A stretch of DNA of 41,853 nucleotides from Bifidobacterium avesanii (GTDB taxonomy: Bacteria > Actinomycetota > Actinomycetes > Actinomycetales > Bifidobacteriaceae): assembly GCF_009299475.1 (NCBI RefSeq), contig NZ_WBSN01000020.1:1-41853 (forward strand), written 5' to 3'. The notes beneath the pieces were generated by a model. That model was not told the DNA's origin and made no database searches. It saw only the letters and a program-made list of their open reading frames with translations. Numbering within the stretch: position 1 is the stretch's first letter; each line of letters begins with the position of its first letter. Made by a program: the position numbers and the translations under genes. Shown piece after piece: positions 1 to 9,100 of this stretch.

Positions 1-14
1 TATATACAGCTTTT

Positions 15-88
15 GTACTTTCTCTGTCAGGAATTTCACTTTCTATGCGGAAAGTGCACTTTTCTTCACAAAACTGTACTTTCCGCAT
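15..88. repeat. Helically phased ACTTTC repeats with an inverted arm
   Basis: Four ACTTTC-like hexamers begin at 17, 38, 58 (ACTTTTC) and 78, so they are 20-21 bp apart and lie on one face of the helix. In addition, 45-58 and 75-88 form a 14-bp inverted repeat with one mismatch. The array begins near the window edge and could extend further left. The spacing suggests a protein-binding array, such as an operator in front of the EPS genes, or the end of a mobile element. I cannot decide between these. Confidence 0.5.
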
Positions 89-108
89 TCGCATTTCTTC
101 ATTAGCCG

Positions 109-122
109 ATAACGGCCGTTAT
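109..122. promoter_or_regulatory. Perfect 14-bp palindrome
   Basis: The sequence ATAACGGCCGTTAT is a perfect palindrome about 300 bp upstream of the first EPS gene. It could be a dimeric regulator site. No promoter elements could be assigned with confidence around it. Confidence 0.3.
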
Positions 123-428
123 GTCAGGTTTGGCCGTTCCTTCGCATTCTGGCGTTCTGAGCACGACGAGTCTGCGGAGATTGCGAGGGGAAACACGCCA
201 TCGCTCGTGAGTCGGGGATCTCACAAACATGATGAGCACGCGCAATGGCCTGATCTTAGCCGCCCCAGCGCAGTTTATGTCCGATCGCGGTTACTGAGTT
301 CGTCAACGATCACAATGAAGCAGGCAAAAAGATATCTATGGAAATTCGTGATGCCACCAGCCTACTGAAAAGCCAATTCAATTGACGCCAAATATACATG
401 AGCAATGAATGAACGAAAGTGCTAGATT
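123..428. other. Leader region without a convincing gene; possible decayed coding fragment
   Basis: No gene with a good ribosome binding site and coding character is visible here. Short stretches on the plus strand (232-294 in one frame and about 292-384 in another) read like protein, which could be the frameshifted 3' end of a decayed gene ending in a TGA near 382. No family is recognised. The region also acts as the leader of the acyltransferase gene. Confidence 0.3.
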
Positions 429-1031
429 ATGGGAAAAGCTAAGACAATATTAGTTTATTGTAATTACTTCCGTATCTTCATTGCCTTTCTTTTACTTAAA
501 GGCAGCAAGTTTGAAGAAAAAGCCTTCAAAGATATTGAAGCTTATTGTAGGTACGATTTCTCATCAGGCTATTCTTTTTTTAAATTTGGGAAAATATTAT
601 TAGAGGAAAAAAGTATCAGGAACGTTTTATTGAATCGACTTCACAGAAATCCGATTCGGTATTTGCTGTTCCGGATACTGTTCAAGCCACTGGATTCATT
701 ATACATTAATACACCACCGGAAAATATCGGTGGCGGATTGTCATTTCAGCATGGCTTTTCAACAATTGTCGCCGCAAAAAAAATTGGTGAAAACTGTAGA
801 ATTTTTCAACAATGTACCATTGGCTTCAGTATTGAACCTCCCGTTATTGATGACAATGTCATCATTTGCGCTGGGGCAATAGTCATAGGCAATGTTCATT
901 GCCATTCTAATTCGGTAATAGGCGCAGGATCCGTCGTAACCAAAGACGTGGAAGCAGACTCGGTCGTCGCTGGTGTTCCGGCTCATTGGCTGAGGCAATC
1001 CGATTCCTCTCGGAACGGAGCATCCGCATGA
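429..1031 (+). CDS. Hexapeptide-repeat acyltransferase, serine O-acetyltransferase-like
   Basis: This 200-residue protein probably transfers an acetyl group from acetyl-CoA to a sugar or amino sugar during EPS synthesis, in the cytoplasm. The C-terminal half (about 100-190) is a left-handed beta-helix of hexapeptide repeats, with the IGENC, PVIDDN and VIGAGSVV turns. It closes with AGVPAHWLRQ, the usual end of CysE/LbH-type acyltransferases. His108 in FQHG is in the position of the catalytic histidine. The N-terminal half is helical. The ribosome binding site is weak. The gene is AT-rich until its last 40-70 bases, where composition switches to the GC-rich style of the next gene, and it overlaps that gene by 4 bp (ATGA). 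A true serine acetyltransferase is possible but less likely in an EPS operon. Confidence 0.82.
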   Translation: MGKAKTILVYCNYFRIFIAFLLLKGSKFEEKAFKDIEAYCRYDFSSGYSFFKFGKILLEEKSIRNVLLNRLHRNPIRYLLFRILFKPLDSLYINTPPENIGGGLSFQHGFSTIVAAKKIGENCRIFQQCTIGFSIEPPVIDDNVIICAGAIVIGNVHCHSNSVIGAGSVVTKDVEADSVVAGVPAHWLRQSDSSRNGASA

Positions 1032-2170
1032 GAATCGCGTTCATCGGGCATAAGCGGATTCCTTCGCGCGAGGGCGGCATCGAGATCGTGGTGGACGAGC
1101 TCGCCACCCGCATGGCCGCGGCGGGCAATCAGGTCGTGGCGTACAACCGCAAGGGGCACAACGTGGCCGGGGCGGAGTTTGACAACGAGTCGAACACTTC
1201 GGACGCTCCTTATATATATAGGGGCGTTCGCGTGGTGCCGGTGCGCACGATCGATGCGAAGGGCTTGGCGGCATTGTCCTCCTCGTTCTTCGCCACGTTG
1301 AAGGTGATCAAGGCCCGGCCGGACGTGATCCACTACCACGCGGAGGGTCCGTGCGTGCCGCTGCGTCTGGCGCACTGGTTCGGCATCCGCACGGTGGCGA
1401 CGATCCATGGACTTGACTGGCAGCGCGCGAAGTGGGGGCGCTTCGCGTCGGCGTACCTGAAGTTCGGCGAGCGGACGGCGGCGAAGTGCGCGGACGAGGT
1501 GATCGTGCTCAGCCGCAACGTGCAGCGGTATTTCAGGGAAACGTACGGCCGCGAGACGCGGTTCATTCCCAACGGCATCGAACGGGCCAAGGCGGTCCCG
1601 GCCGGGGAGATTACCCGGAAGTGGGGGTTGCGCAAGGACGGGTACGTGCTGTTTCTGGGGCGGATCGTGCCGGAGAAGGGCGTGAAGTACCTGGTCGACG
1701 TGTTCCGCGGGATCGACACGGACCTGAAGCTGGTGATCGCCGGCGGATCCTCAGACTCCTCTGAGTACTACCAGTCCGTCAAGGATGCAGCGGCTCTCGA
1801 CGACCGCGTGGTCATGACGGGCTTCGTGGAGGGCGAGACCCTTGCCGAGCTGTATTCGAACGCGTACGTGTACGTGCTGCCGAGTGATCTCGAGGGCATG
1901 CCGATGAGTCTGCTGGAGGCCATGAGCTACGGCAACTGCTGCCTGACCTCGGACATCCCCGAGTGCGCCGAAGTGGTCGGCGACCACGCCGTCACGTTCC
2001 GCAAGGGCGATCTGGACGATCTGAAGGCCAAGCTGTCGGGTCTGCTTGCGGATCCGTCCCGCGTGGCGGAATTTAAGGCCGGCGCGGCCGATTACATCAC
2101 CGCGAAGTACAGCTGGGACGACGTGGTGAAACGGACGCTGGAACTGTACCGCGGCGAGGAGGAGAAGTAG
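1028..2170 (+). CDS. Glycosyltransferase family 4 (GT-B fold)
   Basis: This 380-residue cytoplasmic or membrane-associated enzyme transfers a sugar from a nucleotide sugar to the growing lipid-linked repeat unit. The N-terminus MRIAFIGHKR followed by a GG motif resembles the DUF1972/rhamnosyltransferase-type acceptor domain. The C-terminal Rossmann domain shows FIPNGIE (about 179-185), FLGRIVPEKG (209-218) and the donor-binding E-x7-E pair at E289 and E297. I chose the start at 1028 because it overlaps the previous stop as ATGA and has GGAACGGAG upstream; an in-frame ATG at 986 would add 14 residues of poor character. It is GC-rich, unlike the gene before it. Donor and acceptor cannot be read from the sequence. 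Confidence 0.9.
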   Translation: MRIAFIGHKRIPSREGGIEIVVDELATRMAAAGNQVVAYNRKGHNVAGAEFDNESNTSDAPYIYRGVRVVPVRTIDAKGLAALSSSFFATLKVIKARPDVIHYHAEGPCVPLRLAHWFGIRTVATIHGLDWQRAKWGRFASAYLKFGERTAAKCADEVIVLSRNVQRYFRETYGRETRFIPNGIERAKAVPAGEITRKWGLRKDGYVLFLGRIVPEKGVKYLVDVFRGIDTDLKLVIAGGSSDSSEYYQSVKDAAALDDRVVMTGFVEGETLAELYSNAYVYVLPSDLEGMPMSLLEAMSYGNCCLTSDIPECAEVVGDHAVTFRKGDLDDLKAKLSGLLADPSRVAEFKAGAADYITAKYSWDDVVKRTLELYRGEEEK

Positions 2171-2172
2171 CG

Positions 2173-3486
2173 ATGAAAATCCTCCTCGTCAACAAGTATT
2201 TCTACCGCAAGGGCGGCGCCGAAACCTATTTCTTCGCCTTGGCGGAGGGATTGAAGGCCCTTGGGCATGAGGTCGCGTTTTTCTCCATGCAGCATCCGGA
2301 GAACGAGCCGAGCTACTGGAGCAAGTACTTCGTGTCCGAAAAGGATTACGTGGGCAAGATCAGCGCGTTCCAGCAGGTGAAGGAAGCAGCCACGCTGGTG
2401 TATTCGCTGGAATCGAAGCGCAAGTTCGAGGCTCTGCTCGAGGAGTTCCAGCCGGACATCATCCACATGAACAATGTGCACCGCCAGCTCACGCTGTCGA
2501 TTCTGGATGCGCCGTATTTGAAGAGGCATCGCGTGCCGGTGGTCTATACCGCACACGATTACATCCTGCTGTGCCCGGCATACACCATGGTGGACGGCTC
2601 CGGCCACGTGTGCGACGACTGCTTGGACCGGCACTTCTTCCATGCGGTGAAGAAGACTTGCGTGAAGGGCTCCAAGGCCAAGAGTGGCTTGGCGTTCCTC
2701 GAGGCCGAGTTCCTGAAGTACCACCATTCGTACGACAAGATTGATCGGATTGTTGCGCCTTCGGAGTTCATGAAGCGGAAGCTGGACGAGGGTGGTTATG
2801 CCGGTCGTACGGTGGCGATGCAGAATTTCCTGACCGACAGTCAGATGAGCATGGCCCGCAAGGTCGCGAATCCGGACAAGTTTGGCACGGTGGAGCCGTA
2901 TTTCCTGTTCTTCGGGCGTCTTTCCAGGGAGAAGGGCGTCCTCACGTTGGTGCGCGCGTTTCTGGACGCTGCGGCCGATGGCCTTCCCCGCGGCTGGACG
3001 CTTCGTATCGTGGGCGACGGCCCTGAGCGCGGGACCATCGAGCGGCTTGTGGATTCCGCGGGCCCCGAGGCCCGTTCCCGTATCAGGCTGCTGGGGTACA
3101 GGACGGGCGAGGATCTTCAGCGCGAGGTGGGTAACGCGCGTTTCAGCGTGCTGTGTTCGCAGTGGCGGGAGAACATGCCGTATTCGGGTTTGGAGTCCCT
3201 GGCCGCTCGAACGCCGGTGATCGGGGCGGATATTGGCGGCATTCCCGAGTTGGTGGTCGGGGGCGGGACCGGGTTCAGGTTCGAGAGCGGGAACGGGGAT
3301 TCGCTGCGTGCCGTTCTCCTGAAGGCCGCCAATATCGCCCGGGCTGATTACTCACACATGCAACAGGCGTGCGCGCAGTACGTGAACAAACACTGCGAAC
3401 AGAACATCTATGTACACGAACTGGAACAGCTGTATGCGAGTCTCGCGCCCGCTGGACTGGTTCAGCCAGCAGAGCGCATGGCATAG
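2173..3486 (+). CDS. Glycosyltransferase family 4 with a four-cysteine insert
   Basis: This 437-residue GT-B glycosyltransferase of the EPS pathway begins with MKILLVNKYFYRKGGAET, a typical GT4 acceptor-domain start with the diglycine loop. Cysteines at about 134, 147, 150 and 163 form a C-x12-C-x2-C-x12-C pattern, seen in a subset of GT4 enzymes and possibly structural or metal-binding. The donor domain has FFGRLSREKGVLTL and a late SGLESLAARTPVIG stretch in place of a strict E-x7-E. The gene starts 2 bp after the previous stop with the good site GAGGAGAAG, so the two are translationally coupled. It shares the GC-rich composition of its left neighbour. Confidence 0.9.
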   Translation: MKILLVNKYFYRKGGAETYFFALAEGLKALGHEVAFFSMQHPENEPSYWSKYFVSEKDYVGKISAFQQVKEAATLVYSLESKRKFEALLEEFQPDIIHMNNVHRQLTLSILDAPYLKRHRVPVVYTAHDYILLCPAYTMVDGSGHVCDDCLDRHFFHAVKKTCVKGSKAKSGLAFLEAEFLKYHHSYDKIDRIVAPSEFMKRKLDEGGYAGRTVAMQNFLTDSQMSMARKVANPDKFGTVEPYFLFFGRLSREKGVLTLVRAFLDAAADGLPRGWTLRIVGDGPERGTIERLVDSAGPEARSRIRLLGYRTGEDLQREVGNARFSVLCSQWRENMPYSGLESLAARTPVIGADIGGIPELVVGGGTGFRFESGNGDSLRAVLLKAANIARADYSHMQQACAQYVNKHCEQNIYVHELEQLYASLAPAGLVQPAERMA

Positions 3487-3511
3487 AGAAAAGACAGCAA
3501 GGACAACGATC

Positions 3512-4531
3512 ATGGTTGCAGGGCATTCCAGCATTAAGCGCATTGTTCATCGTGTTGGTGAGGAGTTGCGTTCGACGGGTGAGATCGCGCGGTTGACGTC
3601 GTGGCCGGAGGCGTTGGGCACGTTCCGGGCGAAGGCGGACATCCAGGTGATGAACCGCAACGGGTTCCGCGAGCCGCCGGCGGTGAGGGACCGTCTGGTG
3701 CGCAAGCACGAGACCCTGATGAAATACTTCGAGAAACGGTACGGCGCCTTCTGCGACGCGTACGACTACGAGGCGCCGATGCCCCCGTCGGATCCGTCGT
3801 TGGAGGGGAAGGTCTGGGTGTGCTGGTGGCAGGGGCTGGACAGCGCGCCCCTGATCGTGCGCCGGTGCGTGGAGTCGATCCGCCGGAACGCGGGCGGCCG
3901 CGAGGTCGTCGTGGTCACCGACGAGAACTACGGGCGGTATGTGCACATCCCGGAGTGGGTGAAGGCCAAGCAGAAGGACGGAATCATCACTAAAACCAAC
4001 TTGTCCGACTTGCTTCGTCTGTCGCTTCTCGCGGAGCATGGCGGCCTGTGGCTGGATTCGACGTTTTTCTGCACGGGTCCGTTGGAGGGGATGGTGTTCT
4101 CCCGTCCGTTGTGGTCCATCAAGCGCCCGGACTACCTGCACTGCTCCATTGCGCAGGGTTACTTCGCCGGCTACTCCCTGGCCTGTGACGTGGAGCATCG
4201 CTGGATTTTCCGCGCGATTCGGGATTTCTTCCTCGAGTATTGGCGGACGAACGACTTCATGGTCGACTACCTCATGGTGGATTACATGATTGTGTTGGCC
4301 CAGCGTCATTGCAGGGGGATTGCGGATGCGTTCGCGGGGATCGTGCCGAACAATCCGCGTTGCGATGATTTGTACAAGGTTTTGGGTGATCCGTTCGACG
4401 AGCACGCGTGGGATGAACTTCATCGGGACACGTCGCTGTTCAAACTCACATGGAAACAAACATTTTCCGAATACAAGAACGATATTCCAACTTTTTATCA
4501 CCAATTAATTACCCAACAACTATCCGATTGA
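3512..4531 (+). CDS. Capsular polysaccharide synthesis glycosyltransferase (Caps_synth/GT32-like)
   Basis: This 339-residue protein matches the Caps_synth family of GT-A-like sugar transferases. VWVCWWQGLDSAP (about 101-113) is the family signature, EVVVVTDENY follows, and LWLDSTFF (179-186) carries the Asp of the metal/nucleotide-sugar binding motif. It would add a sugar to the EPS repeat unit. I chose ATG 3512 because AAGGA lies just upstream and the previous gene ends at 3486; an upstream in-frame start at 3410 would overlap that gene by 77 bp. The last 90 bases or so are much more AT-rich than the rest, so a module junction appears to lie inside the gene near 4430. Confidence 0.83.
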   Translation: MVAGHSSIKRIVHRVGEELRSTGEIARLTSWPEALGTFRAKADIQVMNRNGFREPPAVRDRLVRKHETLMKYFEKRYGAFCDAYDYEAPMPPSDPSLEGKVWVCWWQGLDSAPLIVRRCVESIRRNAGGREVVVVTDENYGRYVHIPEWVKAKQKDGIITKTNLSDLLRLSLLAEHGGLWLDSTFFCTGPLEGMVFSRPLWSIKRPDYLHCSIAQGYFAGYSLACDVEHRWIFRAIRDFFLEYWRTNDFMVDYLMVDYMIVLAQRHCRGIADAFAGIVPNNPRCDDLYKVLGDPFDEHAWDELHRDTSLFKLTWKQTFSEYKNDIPTFYHQLITQQLSD

Positions 4532-4571
4532 ATCAAAGCAACGAGCTTAATGAAGACGAGAAAGAAGTGAG

Positions 4572-5759
4572 ATGAAGATCATAGCGTTTTATCTGCCCCA
4601 ATTCCACAACATCCCCGAAAACGATGAATGGTGGGGTGATGGCTTCACTGAATGGACCAACGTCAAAAAAGCCAAGCCCATCTTCAAGGGACATCACCAG
4701 CCTCGTGTTCCGCTGAACAATAATTATTACAATCTATTGGATGACAACGTTAAGATCTGGCAAGCCGACTTAGCCAAAAAATACGGCATTTATGGATTTT
4801 GCTATTACCACTACTGGTTCAGCGGCAAGATGCTGCTGCAAAAGCCGATGGAACAAATGCTTGCCAATAAAAAGGTGGACATTCCCTTCTGTATCTGTTG
4901 GGCAAATGAACCGTGGACAAAAGCGTGGGTCGGCGAGGAAAAGAAGCAGCTCATTCCGCAGGAATACGGCGGCAAACAGGAATGGAAGGAACATTTTGAA
5001 TATTTGCTCCCGTTCTTCAAAGATGAGCGCTACATCAAGAAAGATGGCAAGCCCTTCTTCGTGTTCTACCGGCCAAACATCGTTCCCTGCATGAAGGAAA
5101 TGATCGACTACTGGAATGAACTTGCCATTGAACATGGTTTCAAGGGGATCTCATTCGCTTTCCAAAGTGGCGATTATGATTGGGATAACAATAAGGAAGC
5201 GAACTACTTCGATTATGATATCGAGTTTCAGCCTCCCTATGCCAGCCATTGGATTTATTCCAACGACGGCAGGATCGTTGCCTTCCTGAAGAAGATGCGC
5301 CGTCTTCTCGGTGGGTGGGCCGGCAAGCACTTTGGCATTGACATTTACCGCTACGGCACCGCCCAGTACAAGAAGATGACCGGACAAACGATTGTGAACT
5401 ACGATCAGTTCTGGCAAAAGATCATTAACGCCAAACCGGTACGCAAGAACAGCATTCCGGGCGCTTTCGTGCGCTGGGACAACACTCCCCGCCATGGCGA
5501 TCGCGGACAAGTCAACGTGGGGACACCAGAAAAGTTCGAACATTACCTCTCCCAGCAAATCAAGCATGCTCGTGACGCCTACAACGAAGACATGATCTTC
5601 ATGTATGCATGGAACGAATGGGCCGAAGGCGGCTATCTTGAGCCGGACGAGGAGAATGGCTACAAATATCTTGAGGCGGTTCGTGACGCATTGCAGGAAA
5701 ATGACGAATTCCCGGCATATCCCTCAGCGTTTCACAATGAAGATGCCGCTCGGGCATAA
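4572..5759 (+). CDS. WbsX-like glycan enzyme (glycosyltransferase WbsX / GH99-like domain)
   Basis: This 395-residue protein has the hallmarks of the WbsX family: FYLPQFH near the N-terminus (6-12), WWGDGFTEWTN (20-30), CWANEPW in the middle and YAWNEWAEGGYLEPD near the C-terminus. The family has a GH99-like TIM-barrel fold and is common in O-antigen and EPS clusters. It is annotated as a glycosyltransferase, but its reaction is poorly defined, and a glycan-processing role is equally possible. A purine-rich site (GAGAAAGAAG) precedes the ATG. The gene opens the long AT-rich module and is followed at 18 bp by another glycosyltransferase. Confidence 0.85.
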   Translation: MKIIAFYLPQFHNIPENDEWWGDGFTEWTNVKKAKPIFKGHHQPRVPLNNNYYNLLDDNVKIWQADLAKKYGIYGFCYYHYWFSGKMLLQKPMEQMLANKKVDIPFCICWANEPWTKAWVGEEKKQLIPQEYGGKQEWKEHFEYLLPFFKDERYIKKDGKPFFVFYRPNIVPCMKEMIDYWNELAIEHGFKGISFAFQSGDYDWDNNKEANYFDYDIEFQPPYASHWIYSNDGRIVAFLKKMRRLLGGWAGKHFGIDIYRYGTAQYKKMTGQTIVNYDQFWQKIINAKPVRKNSIPGAFVRWDNTPRHGDRGQVNVGTPEKFEHYLSQQIKHARDAYNEDMIFMYAWNEWAEGGYLEPDEENGYKYLEAVRDALQENDEFPAYPSAFHNEDAARA

Positions 5760-5776
5760 GGATTGAAACTCAGACA

Positions 5777-6865
5777 ATGAATATTCTCAATGTTGTTTAC
5801 AGTTTTCAACCCGGCGGGGTGGAACGATTAGCCATTGATGTTTCCAATGCATTAGTGGACACGGGCAACCATGCCTACCTGTGCATCATCTCCGAGGATT
5901 ATTCTGAGGCACTACTGAATCAGCTTAATCCGGAAGTGAAGCTGTTCAAGCTGAAAAAGAACAAGCGGAATCACAAACTTGGCTACATTGAACAGCTGAT
6001 CTCTATTATTGATCACGAACATATTGATGTGGTTCATGTGCATCAAGGTAATTTGATGCCTTTTTATGCTGTCATTAAGTTGCTACGGCCGCATATACGA
6101 CTTTACTTCACGTCGCATGACACTCACATTTTTTCGGAATTGAACCAGACGAACCAATTATTGGCGCGCTTGCTTTGTAAAAAGATTATCGCCATTTCTG
6201 ATGCCGTAGTTGCGGACATTCAGGCATGTGGGGTCAGTCAACGAAAAATCGTGAGAATTTACAATGGCACTAATTTCTCTCGGTTCTCCGTGCAGGAAAA
6301 TCATTCAACGCATGAATCCGTACCTCATATTGTGAATGTGGCTCGCTTTTTCCCTGCTAAAAAGGGTCAGGATCTGCTTATTAAGGCCGCAGCTATTCTC
6401 AAGGTTCAAGGGCGGATGTTCCACATCACATTTGCCGGTGGAGAAACAGCCGATGCCCCACACGCCATTGCTGACATGCAACGTCTCGCTAAATCGAGCG
6501 GGGTTGAGGACCGGATTGATTTTCTCGGCAATGTAACGGACGTGCCGAGCCTTTTACGCCAATCCGATGTTTTTTGTCTGCCTTCACGCTACGAAGGTTT
6601 CGGCATTTCCGCAGTTGAAGCTATGGGAATGGGCCTTCCATGCGTCGTAAGCGATGTGGAAGGACTCAACGAGGTGATCAACGATCCCAGATTAGGCGAG
6701 TTGTTCAGCGCCGGGGATGCAGCTGATCTGGCTTACAAGCTGGACTCCGTGCTTGATCAGTTGGACACATACGATCCGACGTTCATATCCGGCGATGCCA
6801 AAGCACGCTTTTCCATCGAGCACATGGTTGACAGGCTGCTGACGATTTATCGGGAAGGAATGTGA
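5777..6865 (+). CDS. Glycosyltransferase family 4
   Basis: This 362-residue GT-B sugar transferase of the EPS operon starts MNILNVVYSFQPGGVERL, with the acceptor-side GG loop. VHVHQG and a FTSHDTH motif follow. The donor domain has IYNGTNFSRF, ARFFPAKKGQDLL and SRYEGFGISAVEAMGMG, which contains the E-x7-E donor motif. Length is normal for the family. The AAGGA site overlaps the end of the previous gene. Its substrate is unknown; PGG together with SRYEGFG resembles many N-acetylhexosamine or hexose transferases, but that does not fix specificity. Confidence 0.9.
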   Translation: MNILNVVYSFQPGGVERLAIDVSNALVDTGNHAYLCIISEDYSEALLNQLNPEVKLFKLKKNKRNHKLGYIEQLISIIDHEHIDVVHVHQGNLMPFYAVIKLLRPHIRLYFTSHDTHIFSELNQTNQLLARLLCKKIIAISDAVVADIQACGVSQRKIVRIYNGTNFSRFSVQENHSTHESVPHIVNVARFFPAKKGQDLLIKAAAILKVQGRMFHITFAGGETADAPHAIADMQRLAKSSGVEDRIDFLGNVTDVPSLLRQSDVFCLPSRYEGFGISAVEAMGMGLPCVVSDVEGLNEVINDPRLGELFSAGDAADLAYKLDSVLDQLDTYDPTFISGDAKARFSIEHMVDRLLTIYREGM

Positions 6866-6871
6866 TCAATC

Positions 6872-7765
6872 ATGGCGAATGGTTTGATCTGCGCGGTGCT
6901 GGTGAACTTCAACGGCGCTACAGATACCGAGGAATGCGTACAAAGTCTACTGGCTTGCTCCTATCCGAATTTGCGAATTCTGATTGTGGATAACGGCTCC
7001 GACCATGGCAAGGTCCATTACGGGAAGGCTATCCCCCGTGAGCAATGTGAAATCATTGAGACTGGCAGAAATCTTGGATTTGCCGGCGCAAACAACGTGG
7101 GAATCCGCCGTGGATTGGAACTCGACGCTGATTATTTCCTGATTCTGAACAATGATACGGTTGTCGAGCCCAATTTCATAAAGCCCTTACTTGAAGTTTT
7201 TAGACATAATTCCTCGGTTGGCATAGTAACCGGCAAGATCCGCTATTACGACGACCGTGATTATCTATGGTTCGGTGGCAGTTATTACAATGACAAGCTG
7301 CTGGAATGCAAGATTGATGGACTTGGTCAGCCAGATAATGATAAATATTCGCATTCCAAAGAGATTCCCTTTGCCACTGGTTGTTTGTGGTTAATACCTC
7401 GCCGAGTTATTGAAACCGTTGGACTGATGTCCGAAGATTATTTCCTGTATTACGAAGATGCAGATTATTGTGAGCGAGTTAAGCAAGCTGGCCTAAAGAT
7501 TTGGTACGAACCAAAGTCGGTAATCTATCATAAGGAAAGTCGCTCCACCAAGAAGGGTAGCCCGTCGTATAATTATTACAATTTACGTAATTATCTTATT
7601 TTCCTCAAAAAGTATCACACACTGTTCGAGCGCTTAGTTCCGGAATGCAAACGACTAATTCGTTCACTTAAAGATGCCTTACGCGGCAGAAGTACCTGGA
7701 CTAATGAGATAAGAGCTTGGCAGGACTTTCTAACTAAGAAAACAGGCGTCGCAAGATATTACTAA
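6872..7765 (+). CDS. Glycosyltransferase family 2, rhamnosyltransferase-like
   Basis: This 297-residue GT-A enzyme has the full set of GT2 motifs: VLVNFNGATDTEECVQSL at the N-terminus, IVDNGS for nucleotide binding, FLILNNDT with the DXD-like metal site, and TGCLWLIPRRVIE followed by YYEDADYCERV, which holds the ED catalytic base. The order and spacing resemble the WbbL/RfbF rhamnosyltransferase group, so a dTDP-rhamnose donor is a reasonable guess only. It starts 6 bp after the previous stop with AAGGA upstream, so it belongs to the same operon. Confidence 0.9.
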   Translation: MANGLICAVLVNFNGATDTEECVQSLLACSYPNLRILIVDNGSDHGKVHYGKAIPREQCEIIETGRNLGFAGANNVGIRRGLELDADYFLILNNDTVVEPNFIKPLLEVFRHNSSVGIVTGKIRYYDDRDYLWFGGSYYNDKLLECKIDGLGQPDNDKYSHSKEIPFATGCLWLIPRRVIETVGLMSEDYFLYYEDADYCERVKQAGLKIWYEPKSVIYHKESRSTKKGSPSYNYYNLRNYLIFLKKYHTLFERLVPECKRLIRSLKDALRGRSTWTNEIRAWQDFLTKKTGVARYY

Positions 7766-7795
7766 ACGAAGATTTCAGCTTGAAACGAGGAAAAG

Positions 7796-9073
7796 TTGTT
7801 AAAACAAATAGAAGTCAAAGGGATTGGCAGTATACCAATCGATACATTGCTCCTATTTCTATCTTTATTTTCCTTTTTTATTCCCACTCGAGGATCAATT
7901 TTTGGCATAGCTTCCGATAGATTATTAATTGTTCCATGCCTTATTTTCATATTTATTTTTCACAAAAGAAATATAAGAATTCCAATTTTTTATTGGATTT
8001 ATTTATTTTTGATGATAGTATGCATGATTTATCATTTTTCTGATAGAAACATGTATACTCATTTTATTGAAATAATTCAAATTATTGGATTAACATATAT
8101 GACAGTTGTTGTCGTTAGACAAGAACGCGATCTTAATCAAATTCTAGATTTTCTCACAATAACCTTTTCAATATATTCCATATTCGGTATTATTGAATCG
8201 GTTTTTAAGTGGAATATTTTCGACACTTTATCGAACACAAAAGTTGTATATGAAAATGCAAATGAAATTCGATTTGGGCTCGCTCGCGCCCGCGGTGCAT
8301 GCGATATTTCTATTACCAACGGAATGCTATTATCAATGATAGTCTGTCTAATAGCTTATAGAGGAATCAACACAAAGAAGCGTCGCTACCTAATCCCTTT
8401 TTTCATTGTTTTAATCAATTGTTTCCTTACCCTATCAAGAAGTATTTGGATAGAAGTATCGCTATCTTTACTATTAATATTTTTAAGCCTTTCAACCTAT
8501 AAACAGATTCTTAATATAATAAGAATTATTTTTTCTGCAGTAATTTTACTCTTCTTTGCAAACTTTGCAATGCCACAAGTAATACAAAATCTCGGTAAAG
8601 TTTTTTACTCAATGTTTGATTCGATTATCTCTGTTATTTCGGGAACAAATAGCTCAGATATGCAGGGCGCTGGAGACCGATTTAGATTATGGAATTGGGT
8701 TTGGATTTCCGTAAAGGATTCTGCTACTTGGGGAAAGGGGTACACGGCAAACTTTTCTTATCCGGCACCTGAAGGTTATATTAAGAAATCTATCGAAGTC
8801 ATGTGGCTATACGAGCTTTTTCATATCGGTTTAGTAGGTTTAGCATCGTATATTTTCTTACAAATTTCTTCCTTACTCTATTTGCTAAAAAATTTCTTTT
8901 TAAAGAAACGGAATGAAATTTTTTCATTTAATCTTCTGCTACTAATCATTAGTATCGCTTATATTATTGCCCAATTCTCCTGTTTTGCTTCGGAAGATCT
9001 GAGATTCTACTATTTCCTCCTTGGCCTTGGATTTGCATATAACAATTTACCAAATAATTTCACTAAGGCTTAA
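7796..9073 (+). CDS. Wzy-type O-antigen/EPS polymerase (integral membrane)
   Basis: This 425-residue protein is very hydrophobic, with about ten or more membrane segments and a larger polar loop around 280-330 (SGTNSSDMQGAGDRFRLW), as in Wzy/WaaL-family polymerases. It would join repeat units on the outer face of the membrane. The start is TTG at 7796, supported by GAGG five bases upstream; the first in-frame ATG lies far inside the membrane region. It is the only polymerase candidate in the window and one of its most AT-rich genes, which is usual for Wzy. Sequence divergence in this family makes the assignment rest on topology and context. Confidence 0.8.
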   Translation: MLKQIEVKGIGSIPIDTLLLFLSLFSFFIPTRGSIFGIASDRLLIVPCLIFIFIFHKRNIRIPIFYWIYLFLMIVCMIYHFSDRNMYTHFIEIIQIIGLTYMTVVVVRQERDLNQILDFLTITFSIYSIFGIIESVFKWNIFDTLSNTKVVYENANEIRFGLARARGACDISITNGMLLSMIVCLIAYRGINTKKRRYLIPFFIVLINCFLTLSRSIWIEVSLSLLLIFLSLSTYKQILNIIRIIFSAVILLFFANFAMPQVIQNLGKVFYSMFDSIISVISGTNSSDMQGAGDRFRLWNWVWISVKDSATWGKGYTANFSYPAPEGYIKKSIEVMWLYELFHIGLVGLASYIFLQISSLLYLLKNFFLKKRNEIFSFNLLLLIISIAYIIAQFSCFASEDLRFYYFLLGLGFAYNNLPNNFTKA

Positions 9074-9100
9074 TAAATCCCATTCTTAGAAAGGTATTTA

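Noticed and set aside
45..368. An open frame of 107 codons at the left edge on the plus strand
   Set aside because: It starts inside an inverted repeat, has no ribosome binding site and shows no family-like sequence; it is treated as leader sequence.
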